Assembly (NCBI RefSeq): GCF_026191115.1
Contig: NZ_JAPHOT010000001.1
Span: 1,741,501-1,805,500 of the forward strand
From: Legionella sp. PATHC035
Lineage (GTDB): Bacteria > Pseudomonadota > Gammaproteobacteria > Legionellales > Legionellaceae
Length of the DNA stretch: 64,000 nucleotides
Direction of reading: 5' to 3'
Below the pieces are notes generated by a model. The model was not told where the DNA came from. It was given only the letters and a program-made list of their open reading frames with translations, and did not search any database. Shown piece by piece: positions 37,428 to 45,404 of the stretch. Numbering within the stretch: the first letter of the stretch is position 1; each line of letters opens with the position of its first letter. The translations under genes and the position numbers were made by a program.

Positions 37428-38375
37428 ATGATTCCGCCTGAAAAACCCAAAAATGAAGCGGAACGTTTAGCAACGCTTTACAAATTGCACATCCTCGATA
37501 CGGAGAAAGAGGAGCGTTTCGATCGAGTAACACGTATTGCGCGCAAACTTTTTGAGGTCCCTATTTCGGCCATATCTTTTCTTGAAGCTGACCGCCAATG
37601 GATGAAATCTACTCAAGGATTGAATATAAAAGAAGCTGCGCGCGAAACTTCTTTTTGTGGTCATGTTATTCTTTCCGATAAAATTATGGTAGTTGAAGAT
37701 GCTGCTCAAGATGAGCGATTTTATGATAATCCTTTTGTCTTAAAAAAACCCAATTTCAGATTTTATTTAGGATGTCCTTTGCAAGTTAAAGGCTACAATG
37801 TGGGCGTATTTTGTTTAATCGACAACAAGCCGAGATCGAAATTGGAAATTGATCAAAAAATGGTAAATGACCTGGCGCGAATGGTGGAAATGGATTTAGA
37901 GCAATTACAGGTTTCCATGACTGATGAATTAACCGGTTTATCGAACCGCAGAGGTTTTTTAAAATTAGCCGACTATTTGTTTCAAAAATGCCAACGTGAA
38001 AATCAAGTTTTTACCCTGTTATTTTTTGATTTAGATAAATTTAAGCAGATTAATGATGAATTCGGACATTTGGAGGGTGACAAGGTTTTAAAGACTTTTG
38101 CGAACGCTCTTCTCCAGAACTTTCGATATTACGATATAATTGCACGTTTGGGTGGTGATGAATTTTGTGTATTTTGTTCAGGCTTACAGCGAAAATATGT
38201 CACTGGAATCATTCAACGCCTAAAAGACTCCTTGGAATCTGCAAAAATCAAGGATCATCCGATTCAATTTAGTGTCGGTATTATCGAATACAATCAAAAA
38301 GAACATCAAACACTTGAGGATATGATAACTCTTGCCGATTCTAAAATGTATGATTCTAAAAATAGTAAAGGATGA
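37428..38375 (+). CDS. GAF-GGDEF diguanylate cyclase
   Basis: The 315-residue soluble protein should make cyclic-di-GMP. The N-terminal GAF domain (residues 25-160) includes FCGHVILSDKIMVVEDA and FYLGCPLQVKGYNVGVFCL. The catalytic GGDEF is intact at 242-246. R233-x-x-D236 lies five residues before it, which is the allosteric inhibition site, so product feedback is expected. AGCGAGGG precedes the ATG. The GAF ligand is unknown. It is monocistronic. Confidence 0.93.
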   Translation: MIPPEKPKNEAERLATLYKLHILDTEKEERFDRVTRIARKLFEVPISAISFLEADRQWMKSTQGLNIKEAARETSFCGHVILSDKIMVVEDAAQDERFYDNPFVLKKPNFRFYLGCPLQVKGYNVGVFCLIDNKPRSKLEIDQKMVNDLARMVEMDLEQLQVSMTDELTGLSNRRGFLKLADYLFQKCQRENQVFTLLFFDLDKFKQINDEFGHLEGDKVLKTFANALLQNFRYYDIIARLGGDEFCVFCSGLQRKYVTGIIQRLKDSLESAKIKDHPIQFSVGIIEYNQKEHQTLEDMITLADSKMYDSKNSKG

Positions 38376-38393
38376 GGGATTTGATCACAGCGA

Positions 38394-38520
38394 GGGGGAA
38401 GGCCTTGAATTGTGACTTTTCAAAACTGCAGTCGTAATTTTTTGACGCTTTGATTCACCCTCGAATAAAGCAAGCAAAAATACCCCCCAATTTCCTCTCC
38501 ATTCAAGGCCTGCCCCCATG
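38394..38520. repeat. palindromic GGCCTTGAATTGTGA repeat, long subfamily
   Basis: The copy has ends AAGGCCTTGAATTGTGA and TTCAAGGCCTGCCCCC. The 90-bp interior, with GTCGTAATTTTTTGAC and AAAATACCCCCCAATTT, closely matches the copy at 39983-40101. It lies between the GGDEF gene and a convergent membrane-protein gene. Confidence 0.65.
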
Positions 38521-38598
38521 GCGTATTTATTTAAAATTGTATCGTTACCCCAAAGAGGAAATCTTTTTAATTTTGTTCAAATTAGAACGTTGATCTGA

Positions 38599-39051
38599 TT
38601 AAAGAAGAAACCCAAAGATAGAAATTAAAATGAGAAAACTCATTGCAATAATTAAGTTGGATACCACCACTGGATTTCTCCAGGAATTCACTGTGAATGG
38701 TGTAGTTATCTTATAAATAATTTGAATCGTAAGTAATGTAATGATGATTTGCGAATTAGGCATTAAAATTAATGCGATAGATAAGACCAGAATAGCTAGA
38801 TAAATTGATAGTAATATTTGTCTTGCTGGGGTTTTGGGCCCATATGCTTGGATAATCCAATGAGCGTCTAAAATAAAACCGACGATCACCGGTAGAAGAA
38901 CCACTATGTTGATAGCAAGCGCGATGATTAATATTAAATTCATTTTCGATTGATCTTGATTTTCTAAACTTATCCTATAAAGTGAAAACATTAACAAAGC
39001 ACCCCTCCAAAATCCAGACAATTTTATTAACCTAACGGGATTCTTTTTCAA
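38599..39051 (-). CDS. small integral membrane protein, unknown
   Basis: The frame gives 150 residues with four hydrophobic segments. The far start is TTG; an internal ATG at residue 37 (MNLILIIALAINIVVLLPVI) would give a compact 114-residue four-helix protein and is at least as likely. A conserved-looking loop AYGPKTPARQILLSIY lies between helices 1 and 2. No family recognised. The start is 22 bp from the divergent GNAT gene. Confidence 0.5.
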   Translation of the reverse strand: MKKNPVRLIKLSGFWRGALLMFSLYRISLENQDQSKMNLILIIALAINIVVLLPVIVGFILDAHWIIQAYGPKTPARQILLSIYLAILVLSIALILMPNSQIIITLLTIQIIYKITTPFTVNSWRNPVVVSNLIIAMSFLILISIFGFLL

Positions 39052-39073
39052 ATTAATTTAGAGCGGAAAATGT

Positions 39074-39544
39074 ATGGACGAAATCAGTTATCATTATGAG
39101 GCAGGTGTAAAACAAGCTGAGTTGGACCTAGTCGAAAAAGCTCATATCGCAGCGGAAGCGGAACATGGTATTGTTTGTAATTATGCATTATTTTACATTG
39201 CAGCTAGAGATGAAGAGAATCATTTAGTTGGGCTATTGACCGCGTACACTGCCTTTGCAGAAATTTACGTGGAAGATCTGTGGGTGCACGCCAATTATCG
39301 AAAGCATAAAATTGGGAGCACGCTTCTTGAAACTCTTGAAAATAAGTTCAAAGGCAAAGGTTATAATAATATCAACTTGGTAACCAGTGCATTTCAAGCT
39401 CCAGAGTTTTATAAAAAATGCGGCTATGAGGTGGAGTTTGTTCGAGAAAATAAACATAATCCAAAACTAACTAAAACATTTTTTATTAAATATTTTGAGG
39501 ATGATGTTCAACATCAAGGTATTATTTCAACTAATAACCAATGA
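39074..39544 (+). CDS. GNAT-family N-acetyltransferase
   Basis: The 156-residue protein has the GNAT core: YVEDLWVHANYRKHKIGSTL includes the acetyl-CoA pyrophosphate loop (R-K-H-K-I-G), preceded by the strand HLVGLLTAYTAFAEIYV and followed by APEFYKKCGYE. AGAGCGGAAA lies before the ATG. The substrate is unknown. It is divergent from the membrane-protein gene. Confidence 0.88.
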   Translation: MDEISYHYEAGVKQAELDLVEKAHIAAEAEHGIVCNYALFYIAARDEENHLVGLLTAYTAFAEIYVEDLWVHANYRKHKIGSTLLETLENKFKGKGYNNINLVTSAFQAPEFYKKCGYEVEFVRENKHNPKLTKTFFIKYFEDDVQHQGIISTNNQ

Positions 39545-39566
39545 TAAAAAGCTGCGTTAGCTTACC

Positions 39567-39616
39567 GGGTCAGGCCTTAAATTGTAAAATTTTTTGAATT
39601 TTTAAATTGAGGCATC
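39567..39616. repeat. palindromic GGGTCAGGCC-family repeat, short diverged copy
   Basis: It begins GGGTCAGGCCTTAAATTGT and ends AAATTGAGGCATCC, inverted but diverged. It lies 22 bp after the GNAT stop, with about 50 bp of element remaining. Confidence 0.5.
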
Positions 39617-39683
39617 CAATAAATTTCCTTTTAATTTCTTTATCCTGGCAAATGAAGAGAAAGTGATACATTTGTGAGAGAAT

Positions 39684-39887
39684 CTATCGTTTTAAGCGCT
39701 TTAACTTTAGTTTCCCAAGCAAATAAGGGATAGAGCACCAACCGATAATGCCCTCTAAAATCAATACAACACCCAATGTGATATAAAAAAACTTTCCCAT
39801 TCCAAAGATCGCAGCCAGACACAATACAGCACCAAATATTGTACGGTTTATCCGATCTGTTTTATCTATATTACATGCAAATTTCAT
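39684..39887 (-). CDS. DUF2892-type small membrane protein
   Basis: The 67-residue protein starts at ATG 39887, with AAAGGA about 8 nt upstream. It reads MKFACNIDKTDRINRTIFGA, then two hydrophobic segments with a CSIPYLLG end. This matches the DUF2892 (YgaP-type inner membrane) layout of an N-terminal N-x-x-x-x-D-R-I-x-R motif and two helices. The function is unknown. Confidence 0.75.
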   Translation of the reverse strand: MKFACNIDKTDRINRTIFGAVLCLAAIFGMGKFFYITLGVVLILEGIIGWCSIPYLLGKLKLKRLKR

Positions 39888-39982
39888 TTCAATTCCTTTA
39901 TCATTCAATTCTAAATTAACTTCAGAGCCAGCATCGTTGTTTCCTTTACTCCTTTGTCCTTCTCACTTCGATGCCTCACGAG

Positions 39983-40101
39983 CAAGGCCTTGGATTGTAA
40001 ATTTTCGAAACCGAAGTCGTAATTTTTGACTCCTTTACTCACACTAGAATAATGCAAGCAAAAATAACCCCCAATTTCTTCACCATTCAAGGCCTGAACC
40101 C
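39983..40101. repeat. palindromic GGCCTTGGATTGTAA repeat, long subfamily
   Basis: This is the second copy of the long form. The ends CAAGGCCTTGGATTGTAA and ATTCAAGGCCTGAACCC are inverted. The interior GTCGTAATTTTTGAC and GCAAGCAAAAATAACCCCC is shared with 38394-38520. Confidence 0.65.
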
Positions 40102-40141
40102 ATGAAGCATTTTCCAATAGAAATTTTCTACAATAGAATCA

Positions 40142-40852
40142 TTAATTGTAGTAATACTGCGGTTGTGAGACGTAGTATTCCTCATCTTCATTGCTGTAGG
40201 ATTCTATTTCTTTCTTTTCCTGCTCTCTTTTATAATAAGCTCTTTCCAGCAAACGAAATTGTTCCTGTTCAACCTCTAATCGTGTTTGCTCACTCTGAGA
40301 CGGTCCATTCTCTTTATCATTTTTTGCTGAGGCATATAAAGACAACCGACCCAACATATTTCGGGTACTATCCGGGCCACTTCCTGCCTCTTGGATTTTT
40401 AATTCAATTTTCGCCTCCAGAAACAATGCCATCCATGCCGCTAGGGATTCTTTCATAAGCGGTACGCGATCAGCAGTCTTTAATTGTAACAGGTTACTGA
40501 TAATTTGAGTCGCTTTCATATGGGACTGAGAACCTAAGGTCCAAATTCCAGCACGCAATGCGCCCTCATGGCTTAAGGACAAGAGATATAAAAGATCAAC
40601 TCCATTATACTTGGTTGCCAAAGTTAATTTATGTTCTGCTATAAAATCTATAAAATCCTGGCCTAAATTGAGCTCTTCTGCCGTAACTGGACAAGTTCCC
40701 TTATATTCTGGTGAGTAAATAATTGGGGCAACTGCCTTATAATGAGCTTCTTTTTCCGGTGATTGTAGATGAGCGGGGAATGAATAATAAACCAACTCGT
40801 CAATGGATTCTGTTGTACAGATTCGACCATTTGTTTCATAGTAATAACGCAT
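40142..40852 (-). CDS. hypothetical protein with acidic tyrosine-rich tail, effector candidate
   Basis: The 236-residue soluble protein starts at ATG 40852, with AAAGGA about 7 nt upstream. No known domain is visible. Residues 75-150 are helical (LYLLSLSHEGALRAGIWTLG and following). The last 45 residues are strongly charged and end EEYYVSQPQYYYN after a Glu-rich run, resembling the E-block-containing C-terminal signals of Dot/Icm substrates. Function unknown; the effector status is a guess from composition. Confidence 0.5.
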   Translation of the reverse strand: MRYYYETNGRICTTESIDELVYYSFPAHLQSPEKEAHYKAVAPIIYSPEYKGTCPVTAEELNLGQDFIDFIAEHKLTLATKYNGVDLLYLLSLSHEGALRAGIWTLGSQSHMKATQIISNLLQLKTADRVPLMKESLAAWMALFLEAKIELKIQEAGSGPDSTRNMLGRLSLYASAKNDKENGPSQSEQTRLEVEQEQFRLLERAYYKREQEKKEIESYSNEDEEYYVSQPQYYYN

Positions 40853-41026
40853 TTATTTTCCTTTCTAAAAAATTCCAAGCCAATATAACATATTTGTATC
40901 CAATTAGACCAAAATAAGACAGATGGTTTATCTGCTCCTTTGACTTGATACGTGTTGTTGACTTATAACTCTGCTAATTATCAAGAACTACTCCTTGACT
41001 CGCTGTCTTTTATGTACTCAGCCTAA

Positions 41027-41094
41027 GGGGTGAGACCTTGAATTGTGAATTGCTCATTAAAGGTAAATTAAGTTCACAATTCAAGGCCTGCCCC
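41027..41094. repeat. palindromic GGGGTGAGACC-type repeat, short subfamily
   Basis: It reads GGGGTGAGACCTTGAATTGT at the left and TTCACAATTCAAGGCCTGCC at the right, inverted, with an AT-rich centre TCATTAAAGGTAAATTAAG shared with 42664 and 50518. The remainder of the 40853-41212 gap shows no gene. Confidence 0.7.
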
Positions 41095-41212
41095 ATTAAG
41101 TAAGTAAGCATTGTTGATATTTCTTTACAGAAAAACTTAAGCTGCTAGAATCCGCAAAAACAGTGATATGTCGCGGAAAATTATGTAAGCCACGGTTATG
41201 ATGAGGTGAAGA

Positions 41213-42685
41213 ATGCTGGGCATGGAGAAAGTGGCGAAAAAATTTAGAGCCAAAAAGGCCGAAAAAAAGCAAGGCAAAATTAAAGGGTTCTTGAAAAGTT
41301 TAATAGAGATACCTGTTAAAGAAAAGGACGCATTACAAGACCCCGCTGGAATAGATCAAGTAGAACAAGTTACTGAAGCTCAAGATTTTGTCGAACAAAA
41401 ATCAATAGAAGATACTTTTGCAAGCAGTGAGCAAACGCGTTCGAGAGCTCAGTCAAATCCGGACAGGGAAAGACTGAGAGAGCTCGGTTATCGTACACGC
41501 TCCATCGATAAATTTTTTATGGGCTCAGCGCTACAATTGGAATCAAATAATACGAACGGAAACGAACAAGAACCCCAGTGGCAAGATTTAGAAACAGACG
41601 CTGATAGAAAAATATCTAAAACTGAACATAATAGACACAGTTATCCAGATACCTCTATTACCTCTTCTGATACCAGCAATGAGGGTAGTCTTAGCTCTAG
41701 CCCTGTAGCATTTTTTCAAGAAGTATTTGCGCTGGATCTTGAAGAGCATCTTGATCTCCCTTTGCATCCAGAAAAAAGACCAGAACAAGAAAAGGTTAAA
41801 TTTAATCTTAGCCCTCTTCAACTGGATCAATTAGAGCTCAGAGAGCATGATTTTGTTCGCAAAAAAACCCCAAGATACCTTAGCCAACAAGTTGTTCAAA
41901 ATCAGTCTAAAATTTCCTCAGAGTATTCTACTTTACCTCAAGCAGATGAAAAGAAAAAATCAAAATTTGATTCATTACCTTTTAGGCGTTCTAACTCCAA
42001 AATTAAAAAATCTCGTGAACGAAAAGATGTATTAACAATTGGCATCAATGATATTGATCCGTTTACAAGTTCCTCTGAATCAATAACTACTAATTCGGAT
42101 TCATCAGATTATGAGAGCGAATACTGGAGTAAAGAAGATAGAGAAGAAGAAATAAAGCGTAACAAAATTGGCCGATCTGATAAATTCAAATCACAAACTT
42201 TATCCGCGTCTCATGAAAGAGAAGCAAACTTATTAGATAATCCTGATGTACCTCGGGTTGATAGTGCCGATATAGAGGGTTCTGATATTACAAATGGCCC
42301 TCAACATCAGGATGCGCAAACTGATTTTTCCGGTTTAACTGGAGACGAAAGTGCTGTGACAGATTGTTCTGAAATAACGGAAGGCTTTACAACTCCAAGA
42401 GTTGAATTTGATAAGCAATTGGACGAAGGAGCCAATGGACGAAGGCCATCAGGTAAACTTAAATCTGTAGTATCAAGTAGAGTGGTGGTTTTAACACCTC
42501 GCAAAGGCTCGCGTGCATCTCCTGGCTTCCATAAGCCTGATGAAAAACTGGTGAAAAAGTCAAACATAAAAATAAATTATCCGGGACAAGGATTATTTGG
42601 AGCAAAGCAGCAGGATGTAATCTCAGACGAGAATGAACTTGCACTCACCACACTTGGACCCACGGGGTCAGGCCTTGAATTGTGA
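41213..42685 (+). CDS. low-complexity effector-like protein whose 3' end is cut by a repeat insertion
   Basis: The 490-residue protein has a basic N-terminus (KKFRAKKAEKKQGKIKGFLK, residues 9-28). Long disordered stretches rich in Ser, Glu, Asp and Thr follow, with repeats such as SSSESITTNSDSSDYESE. No signal peptide or domain was recognised. The last seven codons (TGSGLEL) and the stop TGA at 42683 come from the palindromic repeat at 42664-42732. After the repeat the sequence QELLQNGLHLFEEEYQARN reads on in a frame shifted by one, and removing 70 bp would rejoin the two. The gene was probably longer before the insertion. Confidence 0.6.
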   Translation: MLGMEKVAKKFRAKKAEKKQGKIKGFLKSLIEIPVKEKDALQDPAGIDQVEQVTEAQDFVEQKSIEDTFASSEQTRSRAQSNPDRERLRELGYRTRSIDKFFMGSALQLESNNTNGNEQEPQWQDLETDADRKISKTEHNRHSYPDTSITSSDTSNEGSLSSSPVAFFQEVFALDLEEHLDLPLHPEKRPEQEKVKFNLSPLQLDQLELREHDFVRKKTPRYLSQQVVQNQSKISSEYSTLPQADEKKKSKFDSLPFRRSNSKIKKSRERKDVLTIGINDIDPFTSSSESITTNSDSSDYESEYWSKEDREEEIKRNKIGRSDKFKSQTLSASHEREANLLDNPDVPRVDSADIEGSDITNGPQHQDAQTDFSGLTGDESAVTDCSEITEGFTTPRVEFDKQLDEGANGRRPSGKLKSVVSSRVVVLTPRKGSRASPGFHKPDEKLVKKSNIKINYPGQGLFGAKQQDVISDENELALTTLGPTGSGLEL

Positions 42686-42732
42686 ATTTTTCATTAAAAG
42701 TAAATTAAATTCACAATTCGAGGCATGACCCC
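42664..42732. repeat. palindromic GGGGTCAGGCC repeat inserted in a gene
   Basis: The 69-bp copy has ends GGGGTCAGGCCTTGAATTGT and ATTCGAGGCATGACCCC, with the TTTTTCATTAAAAGTAAATT centre identical to the 50518 copy except for one base. It interrupts the 41213 gene. Confidence 0.8.
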
Positions 42733-42824
42733 AAGAACTTTTACAGAATGGGCTGCACCTTTTTGAAGAGGAATATCAAGCCCGAAATCCGATACTGGTA
42801 TTAAGAATGAGATGCCAATTAACA
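42732..42824 (+). pseudogene. detached 3' coding remnant of the interrupted gene
   Basis: Directly after the repeat an open frame reads QELLQNGLHLFEEEYQARN followed by PILVLRMR, with coding character and a Glu-rich segment. It is offset by one base from the upstream frame, which a 70-bp insertion would explain. The original stop cannot be placed, because the frame runs into the opposite-strand YHS gene. Confidence 0.4.
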
Positions 42825-42825
42825 C

Positions 42826-43284
42826 TCATTGGAGTTTTGCAGGATCAATATCTTTTATCTCTTTCCATACTTTATCCGCTTTTTCAATATTACCTGGTAC
42901 GTCTTTCAACCACAGAGGTCGTGCGTCGGCCTTATTCAGATAAAGTTTACCCTTATAAACTAAAAAAGCTTCTGGATTGGTAAGATGTTTTTTGCCACGC
43001 GTCATAGCCATGGCGCAATAACCTCCATAAGCAGGGAGGTATTGTTCTGGATTAGCATCAAATAACTTCTTGTTTCCTTCACTAGCAAATAAATAAGTGA
43101 CTCCATGAACCAAGCTATAAAAATCTCGACTTCCTTGTACTGGTTTATTTTGAGTATGGTAGGCCACGACATCGTAACCATTGGCACCAAAACTCTGAGT
43201 TGCAAAATCTGCCCAAGCTTGAACATTGAGTAGTAATAAGGTGACTCCAGCAAACAAGATTCCTATTTCTTTTCGGATATTCAT
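42826..43284 (-). CDS. secreted YHS-domain protein
   Basis: The 152-residue protein has a signal peptide (GILFAGVTLLLLNVQAWA). A YHS domain follows: GYDVVAYHTQNKPVQGS, then YLFASEGNKKLFDANPEQYL and YGGYCAMAMTRGKK. YHS domains are thought to bind metals and are often periplasmic. ATTCTTATTT-type spacing precedes the ATG without a strong ribosome-binding site. It is 64 bp from the 3' end of the serine-hydrolase-like gene on the same strand. Confidence 0.85.
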   Translation of the reverse strand: MNIRKEIGILFAGVTLLLLNVQAWADFATQSFGANGYDVVAYHTQNKPVQGSRDFYSLVHGVTYLFASEGNKKLFDANPEQYLPAYGGYCAMAMTRGKKHLTNPEAFLVYKGKLYLNKADARPLWLKDVPGNIEKADKVWKEIKDIDPAKLQ

Positions 43285-43348
43285 AATAATGCCCCTTTCA
43301 TATCATCGCGTTTTGGTCAGTGAATGTTCATTCCTCTTCAACGCACTC

Positions 43349-44959
43349 TCAATTAGAAGAAACCGCTTTGTGACACACTTTATTCAAAGCGGCCTCCATG
43401 TGCTTCAAGATACCCATTGCTTGTGGATCATGGAGATCATAAGCATGAGCAAGTGCTACAGGATTAGTAAAACTTAACCAGGTTTGGCCATCAGGATCGG
43501 TAGTCGCCATAATACGTAAAGGCAGATCCAATGCCATTGCAGGCTTGGCGTTCATAATACTCGTACCCTTAGCAGGATTTCCTATGATCAGTACCTGGGT
43601 GGCTTGTAACTTTTGCCCTGCCTTCGCTGCTTCGCCGCTGTGATCGATACGAGCAAACACTGTACCGCCTTGAGATTTAACGAGCGCTTCAACCCGATCT
43701 AAAGTTTCTTGAACTGAATAAGGACTTTGAATGGTGTCAGACCAAGAGGCTCCCATAGGTGCAGCAAGTTTAGTATCAAAAGCTCCTGCTACTTTACGAC
43801 CCAAAATATCCAAATCAGTAATATCGCCTTTGTTGGCTAACAAGGTGACACATACTAATTCTGTGGGTGCAGTAAATCGACTTAAAAATGCAGAGTAACC
43901 CGGTACATTTCCTTTAATTTCCATCATACCTGGATGCCCAGGGAAAAACCAACCGCTATTTCCTGGTATCACTTTACCATTTTTTAATGTGACAGGATGA
44001 TATAAAAATTCTCTGTCCTTAGGATCCTTTACCAAAATAGTACCGGCTAAAGCAATATCCCAGGTACTAATATCCTCAGCAGAAGCAATAAGCCCACTAT
44101 TGGAAAATGTTGCAGTCCAACTAAGTGGTTTAGCTGGAACATTCGCTCCATTTTCATCCGAATAGCCTGAGGCCGGTTCGGTAGGATTAATCATCACAGG
44201 ATCTTTTAAAAATTGGCTATGCTTGAAGGGATTTGTTCCATTATTCACCTCATTTTTCACGGTATTTATATTAGAAATAAAAAAAGTATGATGCAGACCG
44301 ACCCTTTCAATTTGATTTTTAGTTACATATTCTTGGTAGGACATACCACTTGTTTTTTCAATAATTAATCCCAGTAGAAAAAAATCAGTCGCACTATTCG
44401 ACGTTTGGGTTCCAGGAGTGAATAACAGTGCTTTATCTTTTATCAATGCAACAATTTGTGCAGGGGTGTATTCCTTACTAAAATCAAAATCACTGGCCTC
44501 AGTATAGTCCGGTAAACCAGAACTATGCGTCAATAAATCCCGAATGGTTATAGTACTCCACTTTTTGGGGATATAATCATCAGTAAGGTAAGTACCCAAG
44601 CCCTGCTCTAATTGCAGTTTTCCATCTTCTTTGAGTTGCATAATCGCAACAGCGGTATAAGCATTGGTCAACTGGCCAATATGAAACACCGTGTTAGTCG
44701 CTGCCAAACGTTTGGTTTGAGTATCAGCAAGTCCATATCCCACCACACGGGTAATATAAGGTGCTTGTACAATAGCTAATGACATACCAGGGATATTATG
44801 CTCTTTCATGAATTGAATGACCAAATCATCTACAGATTGCCCATGATATACCGTCTCAAAGTCTCCACGACCACTTCCTGAAAAACCGAGCGTGGGCACC
44901 ATAGTGCCAATAACCCCCAAAGTTACCATTACTACTCGACTCAAACTTATAGGCAACAT
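43349..44959 (-). CDS. secreted beta-lactamase/serine-hydrolase-fold protein fused to DUF302, nucleophile lost
   Basis: Signal peptide at residues 1-26. Residues 40-390 follow the class C beta-lactamase/esterase family (HNIPGMSLAIVQAP, LLTHSSGLPDY, GHPGMM). The catalytic S-x-x-K should be in FHIGQLTNAYTA, where Q96 and N99 stand instead. The YxN position reads Y-S-D. Residues 400-530 form a DUF302 domain (SVQETLDRVEALVKSQGG, then QVLIIGNPAKGTSIM and LPLRIM). The frame is intact over 536 codons, so the change looks selected or tolerated, not recent decay. It may be a binding protein. Confidence 0.78.
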   Translation of the reverse strand: MLPISLSRVVMVTLGVIGTMVPTLGFSGSGRGDFETVYHGQSVDDLVIQFMKEHNIPGMSLAIVQAPYITRVVGYGLADTQTKRLAATNTVFHIGQLTNAYTAVAIMQLKEDGKLQLEQGLGTYLTDDYIPKKWSTITIRDLLTHSSGLPDYTEASDFDFSKEYTPAQIVALIKDKALLFTPGTQTSNSATDFFLLGLIIEKTSGMSYQEYVTKNQIERVGLHHTFFISNINTVKNEVNNGTNPFKHSQFLKDPVMINPTEPASGYSDENGANVPAKPLSWTATFSNSGLIASAEDISTWDIALAGTILVKDPKDREFLYHPVTLKNGKVIPGNSGWFFPGHPGMMEIKGNVPGYSAFLSRFTAPTELVCVTLLANKGDITDLDILGRKVAGAFDTKLAAPMGASWSDTIQSPYSVQETLDRVEALVKSQGGTVFARIDHSGEAAKAGQKLQATQVLIIGNPAKGTSIMNAKPAMALDLPLRIMATTDPDGQTWLSFTNPVALAHAYDLHDPQAMGILKHMEAALNKVCHKAVSSN

Positions 44960-45404
44960 CCCACTCTCCTTTGATATTATTGTGCTTTAATCAGATGTTA
45001 TTAATCGATAGATGTAACCGCACTGAATTAATATGATTTTTATATTAAATTTAGTTCAATTGATAGGATATGTCCAAAATACCTTTAACTAGCACGTATG
45101 GGGTCAGGCCCTGACCCCATTAATGCTCATTCATTGTGGTCGAGCAATTGCTCGAGCTTGTAGTAAAATAACTAATAATAGATGCTGTTGGGTCAATCGA
45201 ATTAAAGAGCAAAATGGTATGACAATCGATTAAAAGTTAAACATTTTGCTCTAAAAATGAGAGCACAAAATACTTTTCTTGATTTACACGTCTTTTTCTT
45301 TAATATGATTATCACTATTTGGATCAAATCTGTTACAAAGCATACGAGGTTTGCTCTTCATTACAGTAATGTACTGCATATTAACGAACTTTTGGCAATT
45401 TTAA
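44960..45404. other. 445-bp intergenic region with two palindromes
   Basis: It holds the 23-bp palindrome at 45098-45120 and a perfect 16-bp palindrome TCGAGCAATTGCTCGA at 45140-45155. The rest is AT-rich and probably contains the promoters of the divergent serine-hydrolase-like gene and the MFS gene. No gene seen. Confidence 0.5.
45098..45120. repeat. 23-bp solo palindrome of the GGGGTCAGGCC family
   Basis: Two inverted 11-bp arms (ATGGGGTCAGG with its complement) around one base form the element with no interior. The copy at 47286-47308 is identical, and the two share about 31 bp including ACGT before and TAATG after. Confidence 0.75.

Noticed and set aside
39911-40117. A 68-codon minus-strand frame
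   Set aside because: It lies almost wholly inside the long palindromic repeat and is best explained as a chance frame.
38394-41094. Clustered spaced repeats as a possible CRISPR array
   Set aside because: The copies are palindromic, of different lengths, hundreds of bases apart and separated by genes; there are no regular spacers and no cas genes.
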